Positions 35,194-45,196 are shown, numbered from the stretch's first letter. The stretch: DNA of 64,000 nt from Bacillota bacterium (GCA_023395555.1 JAEWYQ010000006.1:1-64000); one strand, 5' to 3'. Numbers and translations are program-made. Notes: generated from the letters alone by a model not told the origin.

Positions 35194-35910
35194 GGTTATA
35201 TTTATGTTACATTCACGTGCGGTACAGTGCTGTATTTTCGGATTGATTTTGTATAATACGCCATCCTTGCGAAACCGGGAGCCTGTGCTTCTGAATTGGA
35301 ACGAAACACCGGATTTTATACATTGCTCCCGTAGTTTCAAAATCCAGTCATAATCACACTCTCTCGCCTCTCTTCCGGACTCGCCGCAGGCTGTCACATG
35401 CTCCACGCCATGAAGATACGGTTCCAGATTGATTTCACCCAGCAAGGGACCACACACTATGATACGGTGCCTGATGGGATAAGATAAAAACAAGGGCAGC
35501 CGATCATCCGCTATTTCCTGGTTTTCCACCGTACAGCCTATAGTCACATTATCATACCCCTCTCCCCAATCCTCCGGCAGGGAAACAGGAAAACGGTCAA
35601 TTCTTTTTGTAATAAAGAAAAAATGCAAATCAGGGCGCTGTTTCATAATGCTCCACGCTTCCTTCCGCCATTCATCGGCCTCCGGAAGAAAAAAATCAGT
35701 TGTAAAACAGGTATCTACCGTTTTACCGCCCTCCATTTTATATTTGGTTATTTTTTTACGCGGCATATACAGCGTTTCAATTGGTTTATAAAAATCATCT
35801 GTTTTCACAACTTCATTCTGCCCATACCGCTTCGAATATAACCCGTAATAATAACAGTACGTACAGCCATCACTTATTTTGTAACACCCTGTCCACGGTT
35901 CCCAGCCCAC
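35179..35910 (-). CDS. DUF5131 (phage Gp37/Gp68-like) protein
   Basis: 243 residues. The N-terminal PWTGCYKISDGCTYCYYYG has cysteines spaced CxxxxxxCxxC, reminiscent of a radical SAM cluster loop. Segments TCFTTDFFLPEADEWR, FFFITKRIDRF, VTIGCTVENQ and ACGESGREAR are characteristic of the family, which is found in phages and genomes and has no settled function. GTG start at 35910, near the usual N-terminus; an ATT just before it could also be used. Stand-alone gene. Confidence 0.85.
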   Translation of the reverse strand: MGWEPWTGCYKISDGCTYCYYYGLYSKRYGQNEVVKTDDFYKPIETLYMPRKKITKYKMEGGKTVDTCFTTDFFLPEADEWRKEAWSIMKQRPDLHFFFITKRIDRFPVSLPEDWGEGYDNVTIGCTVENQEIADDRLPLFLSYPIRHRIIVCGPLLGEINLEPYLHGVEHVTACGESGREARECDYDWILKLREQCIKSGVSFQFRSTGSRFRKDGVLYKINPKIQHCTARECNINITSSRT

Positions 35911-35961
35911 AATTGCTACCTGCTTTCCTTCTCATTTATTCCGTGTTTTATCTCTGACATC

Positions 35962-36474
35962 TTATGTACGGTCCGACATGAGTATGCCATACCAATGCAT
36001 ATCAACCCAGTTACCATTGATATCCTTTGTTTGCTGCCTTAAAACACCTTCCTGCTTCATGCCCAGCTTTTTCATAAGGGAAACAGATTTTACCGGATCG
36101 GTAGTTTCGGCGGTGATTTTGTGAAGGCGGAGCACGTCAAAGCCATAGTCCATCAACGCCCTGCTGGCCTCGTAAGCATAGCCCTGCCCCCAGAACTGCT
36201 GATTGAAGATCCAGCCGATTTCATAAATACCGGCTTCCTCGCCGGGCAGCTGTTTAAATAAAGCATGGCCGATCAGCCTGCCTGTCTGTATATGCTCCAC
36301 CGCAAAGGCAATGGGCTTTTCTATGAAATAGTCCAGCCATTTTGTGCACTCCTCCATATTATAGGGCGGCTCACATTGCTCCATGACTACGGGGTTTGAA
36401 AAAATTTCAAATAAATCCTGCAAATCCTCTTCTTTATAATTTCGTATCAGTAACCGTTCTGTTTTCAGCTCCAT
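35962..36474 (-). CDS. GNAT acetyltransferase (RimJ/RimL type)
   Basis: 170-residue N-acetyltransferase. MELKTERLLIRNYKEEDL opens the domain. The acetyl-CoA loop is WGQGYAYEASRALMDYGF, and KITAETTDPVKSVSLMKKLGMKQEGVLR closes it. Such enzymes modify protein N-termini or amines; the substrate is unknown. ATG 36474 is chosen from the family N-terminus; no strong ribosome binding site precedes it, and the frame stays open into the chemoreceptor gene upstream. Confidence 0.88.
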   Translation of the reverse strand: MELKTERLLIRNYKEEDLQDLFEIFSNPVVMEQCEPPYNMEECTKWLDYFIEKPIAFAVEHIQTGRLIGHALFKQLPGEEAGIYEIGWIFNQQFWGQGYAYEASRALMDYGFDVLRLHKITAETTDPVKSVSLMKKLGMKQEGVLRQQTKDINGNWVDMHWYGILMSDRT

Positions 36475-36532
36475 CTGATTCACATAAGCTCCATTGCACG
36501 TATGGCATGGTCTCCTTTCAATTTGGCATTCG

Positions 36533-38605
36533 TTATTCATCCATCTCACGCTCTGGCGGCAGCAGAAGACGTTGGTTCACCCGGCCGCCGATTTGATGGG
36601 TATGCTCCGCCCCTCCCATGGGGTAGGAGCCGGTCTGTCTCAGCCTGAATCTGGCCAGCAGCCCTTTCAACAGATTGGATTGTCCCGACAGCTCCTCGCT
36701 GGCTGCCGCGCTCTCCTGTGCGGTGGCGGCGTTGGTCTGTACCACCGATGAAATCTGCTCAATTCCCTGATTGAGCTGGGTAATGGCCGTTGCCTGCTCC
36801 TGGGAGGCTTCCGCGATCTTATTGATCAGTCCGACAGTCTCGTCGGTCTCTTTGGCACTCTCCTCCAGCGCGTTTGCAGTGATGTCCGCCGTCCGGCTGC
36901 CATTTTGCACTGCCGCCAGGGTTTCTTCGATCAGGGCGGTAGTGTCCTTGGCGGCCACTGCCGACTTCCCGGCCAGGTTCCGCACCTCATCCGCTACCAC
37001 AGCGAAGCCCTTGCCGTGCTGTCCGGCCCGGGCTGCCTCAATGGCTGCGTTCAGCGCCAGAATATTGGTCTGGAAGGAAATATCTTCAATGATTTTGATA
37101 ATTTTCATAATTTCAGAGGATTTGAGGGTGATTTGTTCCATCGCAATGACCATCTCCTTCATATGGTCATTGCTGCTGCGCAGCTCTCTTCCAGCAAACT
37201 CCGCCTTCTCCTGGGCCAGCTTGGCGTTCTTCGCATTCTGCCGGACCTGCTCGGTGACCTCCGCGATGGACGCGGACAGCTGCTGGATGGCGCTGGCTTG
37301 CTGGGCCGCCCCCCGGGAAAGGGCCATAGCACCGCTGGATACCTGATCCGAGCCGCTGTCCACCAGACTGGCGGAATGATGAATTTGCAGCAGCGTGTTA
37401 TCCAGGTTAGCCAGCATCGCCTGCAGGTTGTCCTTGACTTTTTTGAATTGACCCGTATATTCCCTCCGGAGTTCAACGGTCAGATCCCCCTGGGCCACGC
37501 TGGACAGAACACCGGAAATTTCATCGATATAGCCCTGATAGTTAACAAGTCTTTGTATGGTGAGCTGGAAGGCATCCGAAAGCCTGCCCAGCTCATCCTT
37601 GGATTTCACAAAAAGCTCTATGTCAAAGTTTCCGTCCGCAATCTGCTGGGCGGCCTTTGTAATGGCTTTGATAGGCTTTGCGATAGCGCTGCTGATGGAA
37701 TAGGTGATGACCGCGCCGGCAACCGCCATAATCAGGCACAACCCAACCAGCATCCAGGTAAGGGCAACCGTCCGCTCCAGCACCTCGTTCTTTTCCAGGG
37801 TCATAGCCATAATCCACGGACTGCCTTCAATGGGGGCATAACCCACCAGCTTCGCCTTGCCGTTGTAGGAATATGTCCCGCTGCCAACCTGGCGGGTGAT
37901 CATCTTCTCGGTGAGGGCACCCAGCTCCTTGAGGGAAGGATCGGTCTTGGCATTTTCAATGTCGTTGTCCTGCATCAGAACAAGATCGGTATTTTTGTGG
38001 CCCACCGTGACTCCCTGATTGTTGACAATATAGCCATATCCGGTGGTCTTATAGGTGACCTTCTCGCAGATTGCACTCAGGGTCAGTCCGTCCCTTCTGC
38101 CATACAGTACCCCGATGATCTGTCCATTTTCATACACCGGTGCCGCATACACCAGCACGGGCTTTCCGTCCAGCTTGCTGAACATAACATCGGAAGCGGC
38201 GGGGGTGCCCTTAATCGCCGTCTGGAAGAATTCCCGGTCCGCAACGTCATTTGTCTCCCTTGCGCTGTTTAAGATGACGGCTTTTCCGTTTTTATCCGCA
38301 AATCCGAACAGAATAAAGTCAGCCCTCTTTGCCTCGGCCTCAAAATAGGCAATCTTTTGCTCCAGCGGAACCGAGCTGTCGGTAAGCACAGGAACCTGTG
38401 CCAGCACATCCATATACTGGAGCTGGGCATCTCTTCTGGAGGTAATATACTGAGCCTGTGCCTTTGCCATCTCCGCCAGATCGTCCTGGGCGTCCGACAG
38501 CAGATCCTGACTGACGATGTAGATTGCGGCACCGCCAAGGGCGGCAGTGACCAAAAAGATAATTAGTGTAAACGTTGCGACCAGTCTTAGCTTGATTGAT
38601 TTCAT
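36533..38605 (-). CDS. Methyl-accepting chemotaxis protein with dCache sensor
   Basis: 690-residue chemoreceptor, paralogous to 17463-19442. N-terminal helix about 5-30, double-Cache domain about 35-275 ([19 protein letters not shown]), second helix about 280-305, HAMP. The signalling tip is [18 protein letters not shown]. The C-terminus has about 25 extra residues ([15 protein letters not shown] and beyond) not seen in the paralogue. ATG 38605 is preceded by GAGGAG at 9 bases. No cheW beside it. Confidence 0.95.
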   Translation of the reverse strand: MKSIKLRLVATFTLIIFLVTAALGGAAIYIVSQDLLSDAQDDLAEMAKAQAQYITSRRDAQLQYMDVLAQVPVLTDSSVPLEQKIAYFEAEAKRADFILFGFADKNGKAVILNSARETNDVADREFFQTAIKGTPAASDVMFSKLDGKPVLVYAAPVYENGQIIGVLYGRRDGLTLSAICEKVTYKTTGYGYIVNNQGVTVGHKNTDLVLMQDNDIENAKTDPSLKELGALTEKMITRQVGSGTYSYNGKAKLVGYAPIEGSPWIMAMTLEKNEVLERTVALTWMLVGLCLIMAVAGAVITYSISSAIAKPIKAITKAAQQIADGNFDIELFVKSKDELGRLSDAFQLTIQRLVNYQGYIDEISGVLSSVAQGDLTVELRREYTGQFKKVKDNLQAMLANLDNTLLQIHHSASLVDSGSDQVSSGAMALSRGAAQQASAIQQLSASIAEVTEQVRQNAKNAKLAQEKAEFAGRELRSSNDHMKEMVIAMEQITLKSSEIMKIIKIIEDISFQTNILALNAAIEAARAGQHGKGFAVVADEVRNLAGKSAVAAKDTTALIEETLAAVQNGSRTADITANALEESAKETDETVGLINKIAEASQEQATAITQLNQGIEQISSVVQTNAATAQESAAASEELSGQSNLLKGLLARFRLRQTGSYPMGGAEHTHQIGGRVNQRLLLPPEREMDE

Positions 38606-38790
38606 GAATACCCTCTCCTCTACCCTTTTAATTTGTTGTGTCACCCGAAACCATGCTGGAAAAAATTACTTTGTTATTATTGTAACACACTACTCAATAA
38701 ATAGAAATAGGGAGTTTTTTGTCGAAAACCACGAACCAAATCCGGTATAACGGAATCAATTACTACGGAACCCTGGAAAACTTAAAATAT

Positions 38791-39285
38791 TCAGATATCC
38801 TTCTTTTGTCTTGCCAGCTCCTTTGCTTCCTTACCGCTCATGTGCTCAATCCTCAGCGCGATCATGCATACACTGTTATATCCCTTTTCAACCGCCTCTA
38901 ATCGATGACTTTTCTCCAGGTCCGGCGAATATCTTGCCGTTAGAATTTCAAGGGCCTTTCTTTTTTCCCCATCCGCCAGAATACGGGCCCTGCCGAATAC
39001 AATAACACTGCGGAAGTAACTGGTATACTCCTCCTGCACCACCTGGTCCTGGTCGATCACGCAGAAGGAAACCTTCTCATTTCCGAAGATGGCGTCCAGC
39101 TTATGTCCGGTTTGGGCACAGTGGAAGTATATCTCATTATCATGATATACATAGCTGAGGGGAACGGCATAGGGATAATCATCGTCCCCGGATACAGCCA
39201 GCACTCCCGATGTTCCGCGCTTTAAAACCTCCAGGTTCTCCTCCATGGATAAAGCCTGCTTATTACGGCGCATTTCTCTAAACAT
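38791..39285 (-). CDS. Pyridoxamine 5-phosphate oxidase-family flavoprotein
   Basis: 164 residues. The split-barrel fold starts at RGTSGVLAVSGDDDYPYAVPLSYVYH. HCAQTGHKLDAIFGNEKVSFCV follows, and a YFRSVIVFGRARIL strand. Relatives bind FMN or F420/haem, and some are linked to nitroimidazole resistance (NimA-like). ATG 39285 has GGAG 7 bases upstream, and MFREMRRNKQALS is the usual N-terminus. It lies 34 bases downstream of the acylhydrolase gene. Confidence 0.85.
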   Translation of the reverse strand: MFREMRRNKQALSMEENLEVLKRGTSGVLAVSGDDDYPYAVPLSYVYHDNEIYFHCAQTGHKLDAIFGNEKVSFCVIDQDQVVQEEYTSYFRSVIVFGRARILADGEKRKALEILTARYSPDLEKSHRLEAVEKGYNSVCMIALRIEHMSGKEAKELARQKKDI

Positions 39286-39319
39286 ATAAAAACTCCTTTC
39301 ATAATTAGATGCCTGACAC

Positions 39320-40471
39320 CTAATAAAGATGCCAGACACCAAAACGGTATGGCTTTTCGAAATTACAATCGAAGTAATACGTAACAGATGAGGAAGCCTG
39401 TTCGTGCACTATGGACCATTGTGTCGTCCATTTTCCCTCGGATTGGGAAACCTGCGCCAGGGCCTCCTTCACTTGTTCACCGGTGAAGGAGCCTTCCTTC
39501 TCTTTATAGAGACCGCTTAGGCAATTATACCGCTCTTTTGCATTTTCCCCTCCGGCAGCCGTATTTCCATTGGCAAGATTAAAGTTTGTCACAATGTTTG
39601 TGTCTGCAACTACCAATTCTCCCTCCACAAATTCAATGGAAACCGATGCACCAGCGGCATCCGAAATCGCAAGATGATGGCTGATACCGCCTGAGGCGTA
39701 TATATCATATTGCTTTAATAATTTTATAGCTTCCTCAACCGTTGCCGCCTTATTTAACAGGAGGCGAATCGCCGTGGTGATGGTCAGATCCGGTTTTTCC
39801 GTATCAATGGTGATCATTCCCCCCTCATTGATTTCAAGATCCGCAACACAAAGTCCTGTTTCATTTACGCCATCCATAGGGACATACAGGGCGGCAATGG
39901 CAAGCATTTTGTTGGCAATTCCCTCCGGCACCATTTTCTCGGCAGCGGGGATGCCCTCCGATATACTCTCCGGTCTGGCGGTGATATTTTGAAAATCACA
40001 GGTTGAAATGGATGCATACCCGCCTTTGGGAACACATCTTACAATAATTGGGACAGAGCCCGTCCAATCAAAATTCCGCCCCCAAACATGGGAACCTTCG
40101 GGAGCGTTGGCAGAAATGGTACTGCAGGCAAGCCCGCTTTCTTTCACATCGACGGAATAAAAGCCTTTTGAGATGCGCTTTGTAAGAAATGCGCTCACCG
40201 CTTTATCCGAGGCTGCTCCCCCTGATTTCAGAAACTCTTCAAAATAATAATCTCCGTCTACTTCCATGTAGTAGACCGGCTTTTCATCCATTATTCTCTC
40301 AATGGAATGCATGATTTTCAGTTCTTCACGGAACAGAACAGCGGTACCCGCTGCAATAAGAAGGAATAGAATCACTAAGGAAATCAGTACTCTCCCCGCA
40401 TATCGTCTTGTCCGGGACTTTTCTTTATTATTCAATTGTTTTTCCCCCACCAAATACGAATTATTTTCCAA
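39320..40471 (-). CDS. Membrane-anchored Ntn hydrolase (choloylglycine hydrolase/acyltransferase family)
   Basis: 383 residues. A cytoplasmic basic tail and one helix (about residues 26-48) anchor an external Ntn-hydrolase-like domain. The nucleophile is probably the Cys in GLACSTISANAPEGSHVWGRNFDW (about residue 112), with the Arg and Asp of GRNFD following. The family includes penicillin acylases, bile salt hydrolases and amide C-N hydrolases. Here the cysteine is not N-terminal in the precursor, so processing would be required. TTG start at 40471 with GGAAG 6 bases upstream. Confidence 0.78.
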   Translation of the reverse strand: MENNSYLVGEKQLNNKEKSRTRRYAGRVLISLVILFLLIAAGTAVLFREELKIMHSIERIMDEKPVYYMEVDGDYYFEEFLKSGGAASDKAVSAFLTKRISKGFYSVDVKESGLACSTISANAPEGSHVWGRNFDWTGSVPIIVRCVPKGGYASISTCDFQNITARPESISEGIPAAEKMVPEGIANKMLAIAALYVPMDGVNETGLCVADLEINEGGMITIDTEKPDLTITTAIRLLLNKAATVEEAIKLLKQYDIYASGGISHHLAISDAAGASVSIEFVEGELVVADTNIVTNFNLANGNTAAGGENAKERYNCLSGLYKEKEGSFTGEQVKEALAQVSQSEGKWTTQWSIVHEQASSSVTYYFDCNFEKPYRFGVWHLY

Positions 40472-40499
40472 CTATTTCTTCCGTCCATTATAGCACAGA

Positions 40500-40550
40500 A
40501 AACCCGGCCAAAAAAGATGGAAACAAAAATCTTTTTTAACCGGGTAAATC
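40500..40550 (-). terminator. Terminator of the ABC exporter gene
   Basis: An outer ACCCGG/CCGGGT stem and an inner AAAAAAGAT/ATCTTTTTT stem form a hairpin downstream of the 40585 stop codon. T-rich on the minus strand. Confidence 0.7.
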
Positions 40551-40584
40551 CATAAGTCAGATTAAAAGTCAGCAGAGAATGATT

Positions 40585-42336
40585 TTATAGCTCCTGCGCA
40601 TTGTAGAGCTTTGCATAGATGCCATTCCGCTCGTACAGCTGTTCATGGGTGCCTTGTTCTGCAATCCCTTCCTTTGTAAGAACCACAATACGGTCGGCAT
40701 TTCTCACTGTGCTCAGTCTGTGGGCGATGATGAACAGCGTATGGCCCTCTGCCAGCGTCCTCAGGCTGTCCATAACGGCCTTTTCACTCTTATAATCCAA
40801 GGCACTGGTTGCCTCGTCAAAAATGAGGATGGGAGGATTTTTCAGAAAAACCCGCGCTATACTGATTCGTTGCTGCTGCCCGCCGGAGAGCTTTACGCCG
40901 CGCTGTCCGATATCCGTGTCATACCCATTGGGCAGCTCCATAATAAACTCATGGGCGTTTGACTTTTTTGCGGCTTCTACTGCTTCCGCCTCTGTTGCAC
41001 CGGGCCTGCCGTATAAAATATTTTCCATAACCGTACCTGCAAACAGGAAGGTCTCCTGGCGCACGATGCCGATCTGCTGCCGGAGGGGATGCAATGCCAT
41101 ATCACGGACGTTGATTCCGTCGATACAAATCTCCCCTTCAAGAACATCATAGAATCTGGGAATAAGGGAGCATAAGGTTGTCTTCCCAATGCCGGAAGGG
41201 CCCACGATGGCAACGGTTTCACCCGCCTGCACATCCAGGCTGATATTCCTCAGTACATAATCCTGCCCCTCGCTGTATCGAAAGGTTACGCTGCGAAACT
41301 CCACACGCCCTTCTTTCACTTGTACCTCTAAAGCATTTTCCTCATCCTGTATTTCAGGGGTCAGCTCCATTATCTCGCGGAAACGCTCATAACCGGATAT
41401 CCCCTCCTGATACTGCTGTACCATAAATGCCAGCTTCGGGACCGGCGAGGTAAGATAGGCGGCATACAGGATGAATACCAGAAGATCGGGCACATCCAGT
41501 TTTGCACCGGCAATCCAGATACCCCCGGCCACAATAATCGCCACTGTAATCAGCTGTGTGAAGAAGGTCTCGATTACCGTATAATGCAATGCCTCATTCT
41601 TGTATATGGCCGCACGGCTTTGATAAAAGCGGCTGTTTTCCTCTGAGAACTTTCTGATTTCCAATTCCTCGTTGGCAAAGCTCTTCACCGCCCGGATACC
41701 GGACAGATTCTCCTCTGCCTGCCGGTTGACCTCAGCGATACAGCTGCGGCTCTTTGCATAGGCTTTCTGGAGCTTGCCAAAAAATACAAACGAATAGATT
41801 CCCATAACAGGCAAAAACAAGCAAACAACCAAGGTCAGTCTCACATTAATGTGAAGCAGTATAATCAGGGAGCCGATAAACTGCGTACCGTAAATAACCA
41901 GATTCTCCGGCCCATGATGATACAGCTCCGTTAAGTTTAAGAGATCATTTGTCAACCGGGACATCAACTGCCCCGTCTTCTGGCTGTCGTAAAAGCTAAA
42001 GGAAAGCTTCTGAAAATGTCCAAACAGCTCCATTCGCATATCGCGTTCAATTTTTGCCCCCATATCATGGCCCTTATAGTCAGAAAACATTGCAAAGCCG
42101 GTCTGAAGCACAATGATAAACAGCATCAGCGCACCGGTCTGCAAAATAGCGGTTAATATATTTTCTGTACCGTTTTCCATGACGTCTTTCGTAATATATC
42201 TCACACAGACGGGCAAAATAAGGGCAAGAGCCGCGACAAAAATGCTGGACACAAGATCCGCAGCCAGCAATCCCTTGTATGGTGTATAATAGGATAGAAA
42301 CTTACGTATTTTTTGAATTCGTTTACTCTGTGTCAT
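40585..42336 (-). CDS. ABC exporter, fused membrane and ATPase domains
   Basis: 583-residue half transporter of the MsbA/lipid or drug exporter type. Six helices in residues 25-300, then the ATPase: Walker A GPSGIGKTT (about 379-387), signature LSGGQQQR, Walker B ILIFDEATSALD, H-loop IAHRLS. It probably works as a homodimer, as no partner half transporter is adjacent. ATG 42336 has GGAGG 5 bases upstream. A leader peptide and hairpin precede it. Confidence 0.95.
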   Translation of the reverse strand: MTQSKRIQKIRKFLSYYTPYKGLLAADLVSSIFVAALALILPVCVRYITKDVMENGTENILTAILQTGALMLFIIVLQTGFAMFSDYKGHDMGAKIERDMRMELFGHFQKLSFSFYDSQKTGQLMSRLTNDLLNLTELYHHGPENLVIYGTQFIGSLIILLHINVRLTLVVCLFLPVMGIYSFVFFGKLQKAYAKSRSCIAEVNRQAEENLSGIRAVKSFANEELEIRKFSEENSRFYQSRAAIYKNEALHYTVIETFFTQLITVAIIVAGGIWIAGAKLDVPDLLVFILYAAYLTSPVPKLAFMVQQYQEGISGYERFREIMELTPEIQDEENALEVQVKEGRVEFRSVTFRYSEGQDYVLRNISLDVQAGETVAIVGPSGIGKTTLCSLIPRFYDVLEGEICIDGINVRDMALHPLRQQIGIVRQETFLFAGTVMENILYGRPGATEAEAVEAAKKSNAHEFIMELPNGYDTDIGQRGVKLSGGQQQRISIARVFLKNPPILIFDEATSALDYKSEKAVMDSLRTLAEGHTLFIIAHRLSTVRNADRIVVLTKEGIAEQGTHEQLYERNGIYAKLYNAQEL

Positions 42337-42351
42337 ACAATCCTCCATAAT

Positions 42352-42379
42352 AGGAGGGTTATGATATAGTCACCCTCCT
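42352..42379 (-). promoter_or_regulatory. Leader hairpin before the ABC exporter gene
   Basis: Arms 42352-42359 and 42372-42379 pair over 8 bp. The stem overlaps the end of the 18-residue leader frame and lies about 6 bases upstream of the exporter ribosome binding site. This arrangement suits translational or attenuation control. Confidence 0.45.
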
Positions 42380-42415
42380 TGATTTGATTCTGGTAACTAT
42401 AATTGTATTTTTCAT
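42359..42415 (-). CDS. Predicted 18-residue leader peptide
   Basis: MKNTIIVTRIKSRRVTIS, basic, with GAAAGGG 8 bases before its ATG. It ends inside the hairpin upstream of the exporter gene. Further upstream are two small palindromes: CGCAAATTGCTTTGCG (42451-42466) and the overlapping CGGTATAACCG. The rest of 42480-42664 is AT-rich; one short open stretch there is not supported. Confidence 0.4.
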   Translation of the reverse strand: MKNTIIVTRIKSRRVTIS

Positions 42416-42664
42416 ATTCTTCACCCTTTCTCTCCATAATTATTACATCACGCAAATTGCTTTGCGGTATAACCGACCTATTATAAATTGTATAAATTTA
42501 TTTATAATTGATATGATTTTATAATGGATCGTAAGAAAAAACAATCTATAAAACGGTTATAATCACTTTTTACCACCAACGAAGCTTTCTGATCCTTTAA
42601 GACCATGATAAGCTCTTCTGCACTCTTCGCAGCTCGTAAGACATGATTTATCGCTGTGGTATTA

Positions 42665-43939
42665 TTAATAGTCGTAAGACATGACCTTCATATATCTTCT
42701 AAGAGAAAATTCACCGTCATGGGGCATCCCGCAATAGCCCTCCGACATGCGCGCTCCGCTGGTAACGCGAACAACACCGGTCTTTGCCAATATGATTTCA
42801 ATCGCCTCTTTATCACGCTCCTCACAGGCCAGTGCGACTGTTTGAAGATGATTCTTGTATTTGCTCAGTTCACTAAGAAGCTTTTTCCGCGGAAGAGGCC
42901 GTACCCAGCAATTTCGGAACAGATAGGAAGGGGTCAGCGACATATCGTTATATGCGATCACACTGCAATTATCGGCAGAAAAAACCCGCTTCTGATCCTT
43001 TGCAGCTTCCAGCCTTTCTGTATACAGTTCAAGGGTTTTCTGCGCTGTTAAATACGGATTGTTCTCCGGCAGCGCCCCCGCCGCGCGCTCAAGAATTCCC
43101 GCAAACCGCCGGGCAAACCGCACAACCTCGTCAAAGTCCTCCGTATCAACGAAGAGTCCCTGGCAGGAATTACAAAATAATTGGTTAGTATCGCAAATAT
43201 TCCAGGCGATTCCCTCCAGCTCAGAATCCGAAACATCCCCTGAGATATAGGCAAAGCTAATCTTATGCCCCCATTCAATGATGCGTGTATTGGGGCTCGC
43301 CGCACTTCTCACGGCAGAAACCGCGGCGTCACCGCCCCAGACGACGATGGCATCCGCCGCCTTCATCAGCTTCTTCATTGCTTCGATATCCTGAGAAGGA
43401 TAGTCAAATACAAATACATACTGTGCAATCAGCGGCTCAATCCGGATGAGTTCCTGCAATATGGGGATGGATAATCCATCATCATCTCCGGGCAGCTTCA
43501 ATATGTTGATATTCCCGGTCAGCAGCCCCTCAATGACGCTGAACACAGGCAGCGCGTCAACATTTCCAGCCGCGATATGAAGCAGTACGCCAAGAGGCAT
43601 CCATTCCTGCCGTACAGATCTAGCTTCACCATAGGGCGAAAGGCTGCTCAGCGGCGTGCCGAATTCTATTTTCATTCTGTTTTCTATATATTCCCTGGAC
43701 ATAATCTGCTTCACCATCTGAAGCTCCCTGCGGGCCTTCTCCTCGGTCATGCCCAGATCAAGCAATAAAGGCAGATGCTCCTCTTCATTGAGCCTCCCTG
43801 AGAGGATTTCACAGGTATTGATTACCGCAGCAAGGGGCAGGGATGTTTTTTCACGTGTCTCAAATATTATATTCTCAAGCCGTTCCAGCTCGACGCGGCT
43901 CTCCGCTCCATTCATCTGTTTTCCTGAAATTAAATTCAC
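42665..43939 (-). CDS. luxC: LuxC-like acyl-CoA/acyl-enzyme reductase
   Basis: 424-residue aldehyde-forming reductase of the LuxC family. NAD(P)-binding features include ILKLPGDDDGLSIPIL and VVWGGDAAVSAVRS. EWGHKISFAYIS is followed by CDTNQLFCNSCQG (about 249-261), where the catalytic Cys is expected (Cys256 or 259). GTG 43939 overlaps the luxE stop codon (GTGA) and uses the GGAGGAGG inside luxE. In luminous bacteria LuxC reduces the acyl group passed by LuxE to a fatty aldehyde; no luciferase genes are present here, so the product is unknown. Confidence 0.9.
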   Translation of the reverse strand: MNLISGKQMNGAESRVELERLENIIFETREKTSLPLAAVINTCEILSGRLNEEEHLPLLLDLGMTEEKARRELQMVKQIMSREYIENRMKIEFGTPLSSLSPYGEARSVRQEWMPLGVLLHIAAGNVDALPVFSVIEGLLTGNINILKLPGDDDGLSIPILQELIRIEPLIAQYVFVFDYPSQDIEAMKKLMKAADAIVVWGGDAAVSAVRSAASPNTRIIEWGHKISFAYISGDVSDSELEGIAWNICDTNQLFCNSCQGLFVDTEDFDEVVRFARRFAGILERAAGALPENNPYLTAQKTLELYTERLEAAKDQKRVFSADNCSVIAYNDMSLTPSYLFRNCWVRPLPRKKLLSELSKYKNHLQTVALACEERDKEAIEIILAKTGVVRVTSGARMSEGYCGMPHDGEFSLRRYMKVMSYDY

Positions 43940-45057
43940 CGTACACCTCCTCCGGCCAACTCCAATGCATCGGTTGTGCAGGTTTTTATCTGACTTACAC
44001 CTGCCCTTCCTTTTAATTCAAAATAAGGGGTATCAATTCCGCAGCCGCAATCCCTTCCCTCGTATAGCACTGCCAGGTCATCTGTTACCACACTGGTAAG
44101 CGGAGTACTGGATACCAGGGGAGACACAAAGCTCAGCAGCCCCATGCTTCCCATGGGAACCGGCTCCAGTGTTTTTATATCCCGGACAATGGCCCTGCTG
44201 TAAATCGGGACATGAAAATGTCCGTTTCTGCATTTGATATAGGGCAGAGGATGCTCGACCGCGCTATAGAACTCAAAACAATTGTGTTTTTCAATTCCCA
44301 GGGTGTCGTATATTAATTTAAAAAAGAGATCCCGGTCAATCTCTGTGTCGGCAAACTGTTTCCATCCGCCGCCCAGAAGCACCTTGGAATGACGGTTCAA
44401 GTTTAATGAGATGTGATTCTCCTTGAGGGTTCTGACCAGGAAAAACATATATGCGGGAAAACCAACAAATCTTACGGGCAGTCCGCTTTTCGCATACCTT
44501 ACCAGTGCTTTTTTAATCCCTTCGATATTTATCTCATATTCCGTTCCGGTATCCTTCAGCACATATTCCCGGTGAAGTCCGGGGGCAAATTTAGTAGCGC
44601 CGTAAGCTGTTTTTATGGCGCCCATCTGTGTATGCCTGCTTGGTTCATATCCAAGGACAATATAGTTGGTGGGAAGAATTGATATTAATTTATGGTAAGA
44701 AAAATATCTTATCATCATCAAAACACCATAGAAAATCGTCTTTTTATCAAATTCAATCCTGCTCTGCCGCCCTGTTGTACCGGAGGATGTCGCCCTGACC
44801 GCCAATTTCTTCTCCGGCATGGAACAAAGGTAATTCCGCTTATAATAAAGCGTTGGAATTACCGGTATCTGATACAGCGTATCCTCTGAAACCAGCTTAT
44901 CAACGGAAAAGTCCTCTGCTTCCAGTATCCGGGCATATTCCGGGCAATGCTCCATATGGAATATAACATCCTTCCTGACTGCTTCTAAAAACAATCCGCC
45001 GGTTTTCTGCAAATCATATGGATTTTTCTTCAGCATCAGCTTTCTACGTAAGTCCAC
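43936..45057 (-). CDS. luxE: LuxE-like acyl-protein synthetase
   Basis: 373-residue adenylate-forming enzyme that activates a fatty acid with ATP and passes it to a LuxC subunit. The ATP-binding loop ATSSGTTGRQSR is at about 89-100. RFVGFPAYMFFL, KVLLGGGWKQF and the C-terminal YFELKGRAG are conserved in LuxE proteins. GTG start at 45057 with AGGGGAG 11 bases upstream; ATG 45036 is a less likely alternative. The overlapping luxE-luxC pair suggests a complex. No luxD thioesterase is adjacent, so free fatty acids may be the direct substrate. Confidence 0.88.
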   Translation of the reverse strand: MDLRRKLMLKKNPYDLQKTGGLFLEAVRKDVIFHMEHCPEYARILEAEDFSVDKLVSEDTLYQIPVIPTLYYKRNYLCSMPEKKLAVRATSSGTTGRQSRIEFDKKTIFYGVLMMIRYFSYHKLISILPTNYIVLGYEPSRHTQMGAIKTAYGATKFAPGLHREYVLKDTGTEYEINIEGIKKALVRYAKSGLPVRFVGFPAYMFFLVRTLKENHISLNLNRHSKVLLGGGWKQFADTEIDRDLFFKLIYDTLGIEKHNCFEFYSAVEHPLPYIKCRNGHFHVPIYSRAIVRDIKTLEPVPMGSMGLLSFVSPLVSSTPLTSVVTDDLAVLYEGRDCGCGIDTPYFELKGRAGVSQIKTCTTDALELAGGGVR

Positions 45058-45196
45058 TACTATCTTTACTCCCCTTCTGTCAAATTCTTTAAATTTATAA
45101 TAACATATCTTTTTTCATAAAGAAATAGCGCTGCAGTTAAAACTGCCGCGCTGCAGGCCCCCACCGGACTGTTTGTTGTAGAGATTTCGCATAATT

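Noticed and set aside
36905..38272. 455-codon plus-strand frame opposite the chemoreceptor
   Set aside because: Antisense shadow of a conserved gene; it shows no family features and no ribosome binding site.
42490..42660. Open stretch after luxC reading NHVLRAAKSAEELIMVL
   Set aside because: No start codon with a ribosome binding site and no family match; a repeat of TCATGTCTTACGA there is short and may be chance.
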